Assembly (NCBI GenBank): GCA_010015675.1
Contig: ML977012.1
Coordinates: forward strand, 225,260 to 289,259
DNA length: 64,000 nucleotides
Reading direction: 5' to 3'
Source: Byssothecium circinans
Lineage: Eukaryota; Ascomycota; Dothideomycetes; Pleosporales; Massarinaceae
Shown here: positions 1-10,684 of the stretch, one piece after another
How the letters are laid out: each line of letters starts with the position of its first letter
Numbering within the stretch: position 1 is the stretch's first letter
Program-made: the position numbers and the translations under genes
Notes under the pieces: model-generated
Databases searched by the model: none
Told to the model about the DNA's origin: nothing
The model's input: only the letters and a program-made list of their open reading frames with translations

Positions 1-686
1 GGAGCGCTCTGGCAGCATCGGCAAGACGCCGAAATTCTGTGGCAGAAAAAAGATGGATGATCCGTGCGCGCCATCTTAGTGTAGGCGGTGAGCGCTAGAC
101 TCCATGTCTTGGCCAGGCCGATCCATCTCAACCTCTCATGTTGAACAAGAAAGCAAGACGTGTTCCCTTGTTCAGTTCGGTATCAGGACTTTGGGACCGT
201 TAATGTAATATTCTCTCTGTTCGGGCACGTTCGCACACCCTCCTGAAGCTTTTCAGAAAGGCACCCCAACCTGATGTCCACTTTTGGCTTCACATCAGGC
301 ACCAGAGACTAGCCTACCCTCGTGTAAAGTCCCTTCTTCGTCCTCCAATAGCTGTGGGCAGAATGCGCAACCCCAGCACTTGGGCCTCAGCCTTGGGAAT
401 AGTATTGAACGGTCGCTTGCACTTCCGTTTGCTTCTGCCTAGCCGTCCTGGCTACTTGAACCACAGAAGCCGTGTAGGAGCCCGCACAGTGGTGAACATT
501 CACCCCCCGCCTTTGAGTCACAGCAACAGGTAGGTGATCCTAGTCTCCTTTCTTCACCCTCTACCCTAGTCCTTATATCAGTCCAGCCCTCTATCCTCCT
601 ACTGTCCTTTCCTCTCTACCCCACCAAACCACTTCACTCCGCGGATAACACGACAGTGCTTCTTCAAAAGATCGATAGAGTCCATT
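1..686. other. Gene-free 5' flank of the RBR ligase gene
   Basis: I see no supported coding region here. The part next to the downstream start codon is pyrimidine-rich (about 540-620), as expected of a fungal promoter and leader. The left edge of the window may contain the end of a gene I cannot identify. Confidence 0.5.
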
Positions 687-1718
687 ATGGCGCCCACTAC
701 CAGGAGCAAGACGGCAAAGAACATTCCCCCAGCTACTCGCAAGCAGGCCCGCAAGATCATTGGATCTAATGCACCCAAGCCCTCCATTCCACCTACGGAT
801 AGAGTCCTTCGCCCACGTGCTATTCCGAGCTCACCGACTCTAACTCGGACACCCAAGCGGAAACCTGCCAAAGTACGCTCCCCTCCGCCGACACACTACA
901 CATGCCGTATTTGTGTCGAAGAGAAGCCCATCGATACATTTGTTGGCTATGTCAACCCTCGCAGTCCCTCCCGATACCGAGGAGAAGTCCCCCCAGGATG
1001 CATATCCCATGTTGCCCGCCACGCACGAAGCACAAAGGATCCGGTCTGCAAGACCTGCATCGGTCAGTCGATGGTGGCTCGCCTCAGCCTTGTAGGTGCC
1101 CGTCAGGTTTCTAACGGATGTCTGGAGCCTGGATGCAACACGGTTTGGAACTGGGAATCCATCCTGCGATTTTTTCCGCATGGGGAGCATCTGGACGAAT
1201 ATGGCAACGACATGCTGCAGGTCTTCCTCGCCAAATCCGACACAGTCACCTGCCCCAACCCTGAATGCTCCGCCCAGGGCCTGTTCGACCGTCTTGCATC
1301 AGGCTTCCCTCAAGTCCAATGTCACTCATCCACCTGCAAGCTTCGCTTCTGTGTTACCTGCAATGTACCGTGGCATGAAGGCATTGCCTGTGCGGATATC
1401 GCGGCGCGCAACCTCAACGCAAACATGACGGCCCCCGAGAAGGCGATTCTCAGCAAGCTTAAGAAGAAGGATGCTAGACGGTGCCCCAACTGCCAAATTA
1501 TAATCGAGAAGGATGGCGGCTGCAATGGCATGTTCTGCACAGGATGCAACAAGTACTTTGACTGGGAGACTGCCGCTAGTGTGGTGCCTGGGCAGCGCAA
1601 AGCGCTTCCGGTTCATATGATGTGGGGTGCAGTCAACCATGGCGCTGGCAAAGATGGACATGCCATTTGCGAGGCGGATGTACTGGAAGCCGACTACAAG
1701 AAAGCAAAAGGCGGATGA
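687..1718 (+). CDS. RBR-type (RING1-IBR-RING2) E3 ubiquitin ligase-like protein
   Basis: The single-exon frame encodes 343 residues and starts in a good context (CATTATGGCG). Residues 1-68 are basic, Ser/Thr/Pro-rich and probably disordered. A RING1-like cluster begins with YTCRIC at 71-76. An IBR-like cysteine/histidine cluster lies near 189-235 (TCPNPEC, CHSSTCKLRFCVTC). The C-terminal RING2-like part is RRCPNCQIIIEKDGGCNGMF (265-284), followed by CTGCNKYFDW. In RBR ligases RING2 carries the catalytic cysteine that accepts ubiquitin from E2, and Cys279 in the GGCNGM motif is the best candidate. RBR enzymes of this short type are abundant in Pezizomycotina, and the substrate cannot be told. 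The RING1 spacing is irregular, so the protein may be a divergent paralogue. A ubiquitin hydrolase gene follows 500 bp downstream on the same strand. Confidence 0.8.
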   Translation: MAPTTRSKTAKNIPPATRKQARKIIGSNAPKPSIPPTDRVLRPRAIPSSPTLTRTPKRKPAKVRSPPPTHYTCRICVEEKPIDTFVGYVNPRSPSRYRGEVPPGCISHVARHARSTKDPVCKTCIGQSMVARLSLVGARQVSNGCLEPGCNTVWNWESILRFFPHGEHLDEYGNDMLQVFLAKSDTVTCPNPECSAQGLFDRLASGFPQVQCHSSTCKLRFCVTCNVPWHEGIACADIAARNLNANMTAPEKAILSKLKKKDARRCPNCQIIIEKDGGCNGMFCTGCNKYFDWETAASVVPGQRKALPVHMMWGAVNHGAGKDGHAICEADVLEADYKKAKGG

Positions 1719-2219
1719 TTTATGACGTCACTTGCAGCTTCTAAGATGATGGCCGCTTCTACTTTGACGGTAGCTGCGACCTCGGATTGATACTGTATAC
1801 TTACGGACTGAACATGAGGAATTTGTGGACCTGGGCACTAAACTTGATCTGAGTAGCGATATGGGTATCACAAAGCTTCCAACCAATCATGAGTGGAGGG
1901 GCCCTATAGGCAATGAATGATCTTGAAATTAACAGTGCCCATGCATCTCTTCCTTCTAGGGGGTATCGCTTCTGCTCCGTACCACATAAATCGTCAGTGA
2001 TACCCCACATACGAAAGTAGCTTAGTGCGGACAAGGCACGTATCTCCGGATACTTGAATATAGTCACGCTCGCTGTTGCCTAATGTTCAGTATATGCCCA
2101 AGCGCTTTTATCACTCTTCTGATCTACTACTAATTCACAGTTCACTAACACCAGCCACCAAGCTTCAACTCTCTATCCCACCATCCTATTCCAGCCCCAA
2201 CGAACCAGCAACCGCCACC
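1719..2219. other. Intergenic region between the RBR and UCH genes
   Basis: About 500 bp with no supported gene. It must hold the terminator of the upstream gene and the promoter of the downstream one. An in-frame upstream ATG at 2076 would add 48 residues to the UCH protein, but the ATG at 2220 has the better context. Confidence 0.5.
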
Positions 2220-2951
2220 ATGCCACAAAAAATGTGGACGATGCTAGAAAACAACCCGCAAGTAATGAACCACCTCGCCTACACCCTAGGTCTCTCCAAA
2301 AAGCTTGCTTTCCACGACATCTACTCCCTCACCGACCCGGACCTCCTCTCCTTCATCCCACGCCCAGCGCTTGCTCTCCTCGTAATCATCCCTTATACGC
2401 CCGCCTGGCACGAACGCCGCACAGCCGAAGATGCGAACAAGACTGAATACGCCAAAAAAGGCGACGAGGATCCTGTGATATGGTTCCAGCAAACCATCGG
2501 CAACGCGTGCGGTTCAATCGGCCTCGTACATTGCCTGCTCAACTCCCCCGTCGCAGCCTCGCAAATCGCGCCTGATTCCACACTCGATCGCATCCGCAAG
2601 GACGCATTTGACAAGACGATCCATGATCGCGCGAAAGGGTTGTATGACAACGACGCGTTTGAACAGGCGCATAAGGAGGCGGCGATGTTAGGAGACACGG
2701 ATCCACCGCCGCCGGTGGAGGATGATCTAGGACAACACTTTGTGGCGTTTGTCAAAGGGAAGGACGGGCATTTGTGGGAGTTGGAGGGAGGCAGGATGGG
2801 ACCGCTTGATAGAGGGGTGTTGGAGGAGGGCGAGGACGTGCTGAGTGAGAAGGCGTTGGAGATGGGGATTGGACGGCTGATGAGGGATGAGAGTGAGAGG
2901 GGGGGTGATCTGAGGTTTTCTGCTATTGCGCTAGCGGAGAGTTTGGAATAA
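2220..2951 (+). CDS. Ubiquitin C-terminal hydrolase (peptidase family C12, UCH-L3/Yuh1 type)
   Basis: The 243-residue protein begins at an ATG in a perfect GCCACC context, so I prefer it to the in-frame ATG at 2076. The family cleaves small adducts from the C-terminus of ubiquitin in cytosol and nucleus. Length and motifs fit the single-domain UCH class. The oxyanion glutamine and catalytic cysteine lie in FQQTIGNACGSIGLVH (Gln91, Cys97). The catalytic histidine is in GQHFVAFV (His173). The block LWELEGGRMGPLDRG (185-199) is the position where animal enzymes have ELDG with the third triad residue, and here it reads ELEG, so Glu189 replaces the expected Asp. The protein ends with LRFSAIALAESLE, matching the LRFNAIAL signature of the family. 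I see no intron. Activity is likely but the Asp-to-Glu change deserves a check. Confidence 0.92.
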   Translation: MPQKMWTMLENNPQVMNHLAYTLGLSKKLAFHDIYSLTDPDLLSFIPRPALALLVIIPYTPAWHERRTAEDANKTEYAKKGDEDPVIWFQQTIGNACGSIGLVHCLLNSPVAASQIAPDSTLDRIRKDAFDKTIHDRAKGLYDNDAFEQAHKEAAMLGDTDPPPPVEDDLGQHFVAFVKGKDGHLWELEGGRMGPLDRGVLEEGEDVLSEKALEMGIGRLMRDESERGGDLRFSAIALAESLE

Positions 2952-3091
2952 CAGCAGAGATACAGGCGCATGTTTGAAGGCTGATTATTCGAGTTGCAGT
3001 ATGGTCATTAACATAGGATGTAGCCGATGATCCTTCGTAGCGTTGTGCATTTCAAGAACGAGAAATGCTCCATGACCACGGCACAGCACAC

Positions 3092-4024
3092 TCAGGTTGT
3101 AAAATCCTTCTTAGGCGCATCTCCCTCCTCCTTACCCGTCCCATATTTCCTCACATGCTCCTTGTTCGCCTGCTTATCCTTCTCAAACTCCTTCAACTCA
3201 GGCGCGTCCATATGCTTGACCACATTATCCGCCTGCCACTTCTTAAAGCTGAACTCCACACCCTCATGACTGTAATCTTTGTCGTTCGCCTGGTCCTTAT
3301 GGTACTTGATCTGCATGAATTCCGAATCCCTGGTATCTGGATCCAAACTCAGGCTGACCAAGCCGGTGATGGTCGCTGTCTTTGGGGTGAGGCGGAAAGT
3401 CCAGGACTGCTTGTTCTTGAACTGGATGAGCTCGTCGTCGGAGCGGATCACTTCGTACGACTCGTTGATGGAGGCTTTGAAGAGTTTGGGAAGCGCGAAC
3501 CATTGACCGGCCATTTTGTAGCGGTCGTTAGCGTAGACGAATTGATCGTCGTAGACGCAGTCGGGCGTGTAGCGTTTTACGCGCTCAATGGTGGGTTGGC
3601 AGCTGTAGAGGGCGATGATCTTGTCTCTACCATCAGCTTTTGTCGACTCTTTATTTTCTGGATTCTAGGAAGTTGTGAAGGTACATACATCATCAACAAG
3701 CCGTTGTCGTGGCCCACTCAGCTTGATACTCTTACTCGGATCCGGCGTATAATCTTCACTCGTCGCCGTCTGTCTCGGCTCAAACTGCTCCCCGGGAGCA
3801 GCTGAAGTCTTAGGGAACCCCATGGAATCACCCCCCGAAGCCGTTGTGCTCATGTTTGCGCGTACTTCGGCGTTGTGCAGTTGGACCGTGAGATTTCGTT
3901 GGGGGTGTGTGAGCGCGGGTAAAGTGAAGAATTGCTTGAAGTTTGTTGAAAGGAGTTTGGAGCGTGAAGGTACGGACATGGGTTTTGTGTAGGGATTGGA
4001 GACGGGGTCGGGTGGCTGATCCAT
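3092..4024 (-). CDS. Conserved fungal NTF2/SnoaL-like protein of unknown function
   Basis: The two-exon model is complement(join(3092..3624, 3685..4024)), which gives 290 residues. Phase forces a GTACCT donor at 3684; the better-looking GTATGT four bases upstream would break the frame. Exon 1 encodes a Ser/Thr-rich leader (about residues 1-100). The second exon carries a compact α/β domain with SCQPTIERVKRYTPDCVYDD, then YKMAGQWFALPKLF and YHKDQANDKDYSHEGV. The spacing of helix and Asp-rich segments resembles the NTF2/SnoaL-like fold used by DUF2358-type proteins. I recognise it as a widely conserved ascomycete protein without an assigned activity. No targeting signal is clear. The fold assignment is inferred from overall look, not from a diagnostic motif. 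Confidence 0.75.
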
Positions 4025-4350
4025 TTTATGAAGTGGTTTACTGTGGTTTGGGTTGGAGTCGAAGTATCAAGATGACGTGTGGGGAAATTTTAATGATTCA
4101 TCAAGCATTCGATGAAGTACCTTAGGCGAAATATGCATGAGAGATCTAGGCTATTTAATTGTCAGTGTGACGTGAAGAACGCCTTAGGTACACATTCCGT
4201 CATGGTGGTTCATGGTTGAGGTCGTGGCAAGGCGGTTCATCGGCAAGAGCGGCATGACGCAGGCGGGGAAACTACAGATAGTGAAACTGTTGATACCTCA
4301 AATCTATTTTCTCTCCATGTACACACGGTATAAACTTTGATCTGTTCCTC
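4025..4350. other. Intergenic region, no gene seen
   Basis: About 325 bp containing only short spurious frames. It includes the promoter side of the NTF2-like gene. Confidence 0.4.
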
Positions 4351-4737
4351 TTATATCTCACTATATATCTTCCCCGCACCTCTTGGAACGCAAGTCAGCA
4401 TCTCGGTCTCCTCTTCCGACATCAACGCCGTGCCTCTAGGCCCCACCTTCCCACACTTAATCTTAACTTTACACGTCCCACAATTGCTTACTCCACAGCT
4501 ACCGGCTGCATCTTCAAATGCTCTCTCCAAGACCTCTAGCAACGTCTCCTCTTCTTCCACCTTCAGTATCTTTTCTTCCCCACCCTCCTTTTCCACCACA
4601 ACTTCGAATGGATCCCCATCAGCATTTGCCCCGAATGCATCACAGTGGACCCCAGACTCCGCAATATCTCGTGCTTGTACTGAAAATTTCACGTCATCCA
4701 CTGATACGAAAAGGAGGACCGGGGAGCTACTGAGGCA
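4351..4737 (-). pseudogene. C-terminal 2Fe-2S ferredoxin domain of a flavin reductase, probably a relic
   Basis: The minus-strand frame encodes a plant-type 2Fe-2S domain: GSCGVSNCGTCKVKIKCGKV supplies three clustered cysteines and LTCVPRG the fourth. This is the C-terminal layout of phthalate-dioxygenase-reductase-like proteins, in which a flavin domain and an NAD domain come first. The preceding segment (AESGVHCDAFGANADGDPFE) matches the usual end of the NAD domain and the linker. Nothing upstream on this strand (4740-5280) shows FAD or NAD motifs, the frame meets a stop just beyond 4737, and no ATG opens it. I therefore read it as the remaining 3' end of a degraded gene. A heavily split but live gene, with an acceptor near 4735, is the alternative. 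Confidence 0.6.
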
Positions 4738-6163
4738 TGCTCATCATAAAGGTAAAGGCGGAACCCAGGATGTCTGTCGGGAAGATCGAGTACCGGGACT
4801 GTCATGTCTAAGGTCGTCTTGTTGTTTTGTACATCTGTCCGCGCAGTGACATCTGTGGTAAGAGTGAGTTTCGCAATAATTCGACCATAGCGATACAAAC
4901 AACGGGCTGAAAGATAGAAGTCCGCATAATGTCGATCTAGGCAAACCCTCAAGTTATAAAGAAGATTGGAAGAGAGAAGCACGCTGAAAATTTGATTCAT
5001 GGAGTCGAACAAGAGAGAAGTCTCCTTAAAAGAAAAACGAGTTGAATACTCACCGAGGTGAAAGAAAAGACATCGGATCATAGATAGGAACTCACAACAA
5101 ATCAATATGGTGCGCGAAGGAGTTGATCTGCAGGTGCTCCAGAATCTACCCTGTGGTAGGCGCGTAGGCGCCACTTCGGACTTTCAGCTAACACCCGCCC
5201 AACGAATTGAGATGCTACACCTAACCATCTTCTTCAAGAAGTGACGAATACCAAATACTCACCAAAGAAACTTCGACGTGCTTGTTGTAGAGGGGTAATT
5301 GCGCTGGCTCATGTAAGGCCTGTTGTCAATCTGCAGACTGTCCCTTTACCTTGAGGAGCGCAATTGACAACAACGTATACGGTATATACGGTCAAGATGA
5401 AGGGAAGCACTTTGAGGGAGATTCCCCTTGATGACGGCTTGCAAGAACTCGTATTTGAAACGTGGCTGTGCAGCGGTATGAAGTGCAATATATCACCGAA
5501 ATGCAAAACACCGCGTCCAGGAGTGTCAGATCCCAAAGCGGTAACATACGAACCGACGACATACGACGCTTACTATCTCACTATGCGTATCCACCGCCCT
5601 AAGCCTATTCAAAGTGCGCGCTTCACTCCTTAAACCTGATGAGGTTTGGTGTACTCTCGCTCATGGCACGGGCGTCGACCAATTGAGAGCGATTTGACCA
5701 GGGTCAGCACGTGACTTGTGTACACAGCCAGTCAGATGGGGGAATGAACGAAGGCCGCTAGACTGTTTGGGATGTAGGCGGGCGATGTGAGATGAGGCGG
5801 ATGTAGGGACCGATGAGTAGGATCTCCTGTAGAGGAACATAAAGTGCGAAGCGCCGGAACGCGAGCTCGGAACTCTTCTTGTCTGCCAGCCGCTCGTTTT
5901 CACTCGACTTTTTCTGTTCACTCTCTGTCGTTATCTGATTCTAACTCCGACCGTCTGTCATTCGCTTTACATCGATATCCACCGCTCCTTACAACGTTCC
6001 CACGGCCGTTTCGATTTCCCCGAGAGTGTTCGAAATACACTTGACGATTCAAAGACTTCGCGAACACTCTTGTCACTCCATCCATCCCTACTCTGGATCA
6101 TCGCCAACTTTTGACCAATCTCCCTACCGCTTCCCCGTCTCTCCCTCGCTACCCCCGCGCAAA
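4738..6163. other. Mostly non-coding stretch with long 5' leader of the next gene
   Basis: No gene can be supported here. A 161-codon open frame on the minus strand (4689-5174) abuts the ferredoxin relic but shows no domain I know. Imperfect inverted repeats around 5281-5310 and 5353-5377 share an AATTGCGCT/AGCGCAATT core and may be the remnant of a small foldback element. From about 5850 to 6160 the plus strand is pyrimidine-rich, consistent with the promoter and leader of the gene starting at 6164. Confidence 0.4.
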
Positions 6164-6463
6164 ATGGCACCTGCCCCCAAGCTCATGGCACGGACGGTCT
6201 TTGAAAAGCGAGACGAGATCGCTGGGTTCGACATACCTCCCTTGGTCATTGTTCTCCTGTGCATGGTCGCCTCGGGAATCCTGCTCGTAATGTGCTACGG
6301 AGTGGCACGATTTGCATTCCCGGATGAGACACAAGGACCTAAGGAAGCATCCGCAGCTCAGCTAGATTACATGAGAGAAGTGAGGGCGCGAAATCTGGAT
6401 GGCCTGATGGCAGATGGAGCTCATGCGAGATATCTTGAGAAGAGGGGCGATGTACAGAGGTGA
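6164..6463 (+). CDS. Small single-pass membrane protein, unknown function
   Basis: The 99-residue frame starts in a strong CAAAATGGC context after a long pyrimidine-rich leader. Residues 25-50 (DIPPLVIVLLCMVASGILLV and on to YGVARF) form one clear transmembrane segment. The C-terminal part is charged and helical. I do not recognise the family. The start context and hydrophobic pattern argue that it is real. An upstream in-frame ATG at 6026 would add 46 residues, but its context is poor. Confidence 0.65.
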   Translation: MAPAPKLMARTVFEKRDEIAGFDIPPLVIVLLCMVASGILLVMCYGVARFAFPDETQGPKEASAAQLDYMREVRARNLDGLMADGAHARYLEKRGDVQR

Positions 6464-6948
6464 GAAACCACCGTGGTCAAGACCGTTGTTGCTTTGGTGA
6501 TTGATCAGTTTCGCAGTTTCGTTTCTGATTCGACCGCTCCGAGACGTTAGATACATGGGAAGGAACGAAGCTCAGGGGGTTGGTAATGGGAATACTCTGT
6601 GATTGGAAGCATAATTGTGGCCATGGCGTTTTGGATCATTCTGGGCTTGGATATCTTCCTGTGATGAGGGTTGGCTGGGATAGAAGATACACATCTCAGG
6701 TAGAGGTAGAATCATATGGCCCGTTATGAGGATTTTCGATGAAGACACCGGCTCTCTTGGTTACCAGTTGTCTTCAACGTTGAAGTAGGGATACTAGATC
6801 CAAGACCAGCCTTCCGAGCAGCTGTTCTAGGCATTTTCCGTATTATTGTGCTATTACGTTGGAGGATGAAGGCTGCAATGACGGTATTCCACTAGTGAGA
6901 TGACCGAATTGCTACCCTCTACGACTTCTAGGGGCATAATTCCAGAAC
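6464..6948. other. Convergent 3' intergenic region
   Basis: 485 bp between two converging genes. I see no gene; it should hold both polyadenylation regions. Confidence 0.4.
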
Positions 6949-8314
6949 CTAGGGACGTAGATTGGCAAGGTTCACTCCGACGACCGAAGCCGGCCATTCA
7001 ATCCATTTCCACATGTCCGGGCCGATGACGAGTGCCGCTGTTGAGACCAAGTTCGGAGCCATACAGCTGATCCACCATAAATTTGGAATCCTGGAAAGGA
7101 GTATGGCATAATGAGCCATGATGATCCAAGCATCGGGCTGCTTTTGCGCAAGCAGATCGACGAAGCCTTGGGAGGTTCGGACAGGCCAATCTAGTGCTGA
7201 ACTCCAATCCATCGGAAGGTCGTTGACCATGAGCTGTGAAACCAGACCGAAAGTATCCCGCAATCTTTGTAGTGCATGTGCAAGTGTATCGTACCAATAC
7301 TCGTACTGTCGACCAGGATGCTGCCACATATGCTCGAGTGCTTGAAGCTTCGTATCTTCCTCGATTGCTTGTGGAGAAGTGGGAGTAGGACGAGGCCACC
7401 AGTCACGCTGAAGTATAGGAGCGAGTGGTCCCTTCACCAGCGAATGCCAGCAGGGGACCAGGATCACGAGAGCCCCTCGAAGGCATACCATCATCCTCAC
7501 TGCTGCTTGTACCATCTCTCCCACAGCTGCTCTACGTTCAGATGTGGTTTGACGACCATCACAAATTGACTCTAGAAGGTCCCTGCATTCTTCATTCGTG
7601 GTAAGTATAGCAAAAGATGTGATGTTGACCGAGAACATGAACAGGGCCCCCGCATTCTCTTCTGTGACTGTTTTAATAGCTTCCCGGTACTGTATTAAGC
7701 CCGTGTTCATCTGCACTGTAGCGATATTTCGAAAGCGCTTCTGCTCTCTGTTGGAGCCAACAAGACGAGATAGATGGAGTGCCGTGATGGCAAAGATACC
7801 CTGTACCACGAGTCGATGATTTGCTGCGAGTTGGGGTACAGCAGCACACCAAGCAGATCGGGCCATAGCATTGTGGGAAATCGTTGTGCTTGTTTCTTCC
7901 GTAAAGTGTCTCAAAAGATGCGTGAATTGCGGCCGCAGAGCATCGGAAACTCCTTCAAGGAACCCAGCGTGAAAATAGTCATCTAGAAATGTCGGATCTG
8001 AGAGAGAACGGGCGGGCGCTATGTGGTATGGTGGGACTGAGCTGTTGGTTGGCGAAGGGGTTCGTGACACAATGGATAGAGGATTGGGATCGAACAAGCG
8101 GAATGTGCATTCTCGCCCGACTTTCAAGCAGTTCCCGCAATCTGGGCGACGCAGGTCGCACTGCAATTGTTAATTGTCTTGCAATGGAGCCAGATGGTGA
8201 CAGGGTGAAAAGCATCGGATTTCAAGAATAGGGCAGGCGAACCTTCACACGGCGCTGCCGGCACGTCTTGCAACCCGACTTTGACTTCTTGTGATATGCT
8301 CTTCGAGTTGGCAT
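6949..8314 (-). CDS. Zn2Cys6 (C6) transcription factor, sterol-uptake-regulator type
   Basis: The two-exon model is complement(join(6949..8160, 8243..8314)), 427 residues, with an 82-nt intron. The intron splits the zinc cluster: exon 1 ends CKTCRQRRVK and exon 2 opens CDLRRPDCGNCLKVGREC. Together they give C-x2-C-x6-C-x6-C-x2-C-x6-C at residues 15-42, the binuclear cluster that binds CGG-type DNA sites in the nucleus. The first 14 residues are basic. The rest is a reduced fungal regulatory domain without a clear fungal_trans core; this layout (short, about 400 residues, cluster followed by helical repeats) is common in Upc2/sterol uptake control-like proteins. That subfamily call is an inference. 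Its 5' end faces a GH125 gene across 831 bp. Confidence 0.88.
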
Positions 8315-9145
8315 TTGCTCTTTTCGTCCGGACGCTTGTGTCATGATCAGTGTGTACGAAGGAAGGAGAAAGGATGATCCGGCATTATTTGTCTAGAGGA
8401 TAGTTAGGGGGTCAGCCGCTAACTCTAATAACGTTAGAGCCACTCCACCGCAACTGCCCCGCACGGAGGCCGGACGACATCTAGTGCGTCGTCCTCCGCG
8501 ACAACTCATACGCACGCAGGTTAACAACTCGCTCGTCCATCCCACCACAGACAACATTAAGTTTTGAAGCTCCAATGTTTCTGCTTGTCATGCTCGATGA
8601 CCTCACGCGACATTGCATATGCTAAATGCTACCTTCTCCTCTCGCTCTAGTCTGACTCCGCAAATCTTTACGCCTAGAATCTGTCACCTGCATACCACCC
8701 CGCAAACCAACCTTGACGATAAGTCGTGTGCCTATTGATATTTCCTGCAAAGGCCCACAAGAGCCAGCAACCTCAGATCCAGCTCCCAGATTTTGCATGG
8801 TCAAGATGCCTGTTTGCATACCCGTCTCAAGCGTTCCCATCTGACTTGCCCGTTCAGTCGCTGACGGATGAGGTCCGCCGAAGCGCAACCGCCATATGAC
8901 GTCGCAAACGTTATCACAATGGCACTGACCGAACTATTTGCCTCGAAAACCAATATGTCGGGTAACAAAGGGGTATGCAAGTGATCAACGGGCGGGGTAT
9001 AACCCGCAGATGATAGACCAGGGCATCCACGTGTGCTCTATATAATGCGTCTACAAAAGGTTGCAATGCCGTCACTCGCCGTCTTTTCTCCCCACGACTT
9101 CCCACGTCCTCATCGTCACTATTTGACCTTCGGTGTCCCGACAAT
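8315..9145. promoter_or_regulatory. Divergent promoter region, regulator gene / GH125 gene
   Basis: 831 bp between the starts of two divergent genes. Several open frames on the minus strand (for example 8622-8888) show no recognisable domain and are likely chance. Regulatory sites were not resolved. Confidence 0.4.
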
Positions 9146-10684
9146 ATGCGCGGCCTCAGGGTGTTTTTTTCTTCGTTGCTGCCACTCTTGATACAGGCGC
9201 AATGTCCCAACTACGTAGAGTACTACAAATCCGTCCACGAGCCTCTCAGCTCTGGGAAATACAAGCTTGCGTATCAACGCCCGAGCGAGGAGTGTCGAAC
9301 TTTCAAGTCGCAAGGGCTTGAAGATACCATTAAGCGTATGGAAGGTGTAATTAAGGACCCCGACCTATACCGGCTATTCCAGAACGCCTATCCCAATACT
9401 CTTGACACCGCAATTAAGTGGAAAGGATACGCTGCCAATAACAAGGAAGAGGAGCTCACATTTGTTATCACCGGCGACATCAACGCGATGTGGCTACGTG
9501 ACTCTTCCAACCAGATGCAGAGCTATCTTCCCCTCCTCAATGCCAGCACCGACCCGAATTCGATTGCGAGCCTTTATAGGGGAGTCATAAACCTCCAGGC
9601 GCGCTATCTGCTTGACTCCCCATACTGCAACTCCTTCCAGCCGCCAGTCGAGAGTGGAATTCCGCCTGCTGAGAACGACTCCCAAAACGACGATAGAGTA
9701 ACGCCGATACCGAACAACGCCTCTGTTTTCGAATGCAAATACGAGCTCGACTCGCTCGCGGCCTTCCTTGAAGTATCTGAAAACTACTACAAGGCTACGG
9801 GCGACGCAGCGTTCTTCGGAAAATTCCAATGGACACGAGCCATCGAAGCAGTGCTCAAAGTAGCAGAAGACATGAAGACACCGACATACGGGAGCGACGG
9901 CTCTGTGCTCACATCACCCTACACATTTCAAAGGTATACGACTCGTGCAACCGAGACCCTCGCCAACGACGGTCTTGGTAACCCAGTTGCCAACGGCACC
10001 GGTCTGATCAGAAGCGCCTTCCGCCCTAGTGATGACTCTACAATCTACCAGCTTTACATCCCCGCCAACATGATGTTCAGCGCTTACCTCAAGTCCACGG
10101 CCGAAATCATGTCGAAATTGAACACGAGCAACTCTGCATCCCTGGCAGAGAAAATGTCGTCCCTTTCAGACTCTCTGAAGCAAGCCATTGAGACGCACGG
10201 CACAGTTCAACTCCCCGATGTCGGGAAGGTTTACGCTTTTGAAATCGACGGCTTCGGCGGCCAGGCCATCATGGACGATGCCAACATTCCATCCCTACTC
10301 TCAGCCCCCTTCAACACCTACGAAGTCAACCAAGAAACCTACAAGAACACGCGCGCTCTCGTCCTCAGCACGAAGAACCCGTACTACATGCATGGTCCCG
10401 TGATCAACGCTATCGGCGGTCCGCATCAGGGTCCAGGGAAGGCATGGCCGATGGCATCCATCGTCCGCATCCTTACCAGCGACAATGACGACGAGATTAA
10501 ATCGGAGCTCAGGCAACTCGTTTCGAGCACAGACAGTCTGGGCTTGATCCACGAGAGTATCAACAGCTTCAACGCGAGAGACTACACTCGACCGTGGTTC
10601 AGCTGGGCGAATGGGTTGTTTGGGCAGATGATTTTGGACCTAGAGAAGCGGAAGCCTGCTATTTTGTCGACGAGCTTCCAATAG
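9146..10684 (+). CDS. GH125 exo-α-1,6-mannosidase (Mug157-like), secretory pathway
   Basis: The 512-residue intronless frame begins with a signal peptide (MRGLRVFFSSLLPLLIQAQ, cleavage near 19). The whole length fits family GH125 (formerly DUF1237). Recognisable blocks are EELTFVITGDINAMWLRDSS near residue 102, RSAFRPSDDSTIYQLYIPAN near 290, and HGPVINAIGGPHQGPGKAWP near 418. The family contains exo-acting α-1,6-mannosidases and the fission-yeast meiotic gene mug157. Fungal members are thought to trim mannan or glycoprotein glycans. The Asp/Glu-rich WLRDSS and LIHESI blocks are where catalytic carboxylates are expected. N-glycosylation sequons are present (for example NAST, NGT). No C-terminal anchor is seen. 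Confidence 0.92.
   Translation: MRGLRVFFSSLLPLLIQAQCPNYVEYYKSVHEPLSSGKYKLAYQRPSEECRTFKSQGLEDTIKRMEGVIKDPDLYRLFQNAYPNTLDTAIKWKGYAANNKEEELTFVITGDINAMWLRDSSNQMQSYLPLLNASTDPNSIASLYRGVINLQARYLLDSPYCNSFQPPVESGIPPAENDSQNDDRVTPIPNNASVFECKYELDSLAAFLEVSENYYKATGDAAFFGKFQWTRAIEAVLKVAEDMKTPTYGSDGSVLTSPYTFQRYTTRATETLANDGLGNPVANGTGLIRSAFRPSDDSTIYQLYIPANMMFSAYLKSTAEIMSKLNTSNSASLAEKMSSLSDSLKQAIETHGTVQLPDVGKVYAFEIDGFGGQAIMDDANIPSLLSAPFNTYEVNQETYKNTRALVLSTKNPYYMHGPVINAIGGPHQGPGKAWPMASIVRILTSDNDDEIKSELRQLVSSTDSLGLIHESINSFNARDYTRPWFSWANGLFGQMILDLEKRKPAILSTSFQ

Noticed and set aside
5364..5633. 89-codon plus-strand frame beginning MTTTYTVYTVKMKG
   Set aside because: It starts in a short repeat (GTATACGGTATATACGG), has no recognised domain and no good start context.
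8622..8888. 88-codon minus-strand frame in the divergent promoter region
   Set aside because: No domain and no good start context; the region is needed for two promoters.
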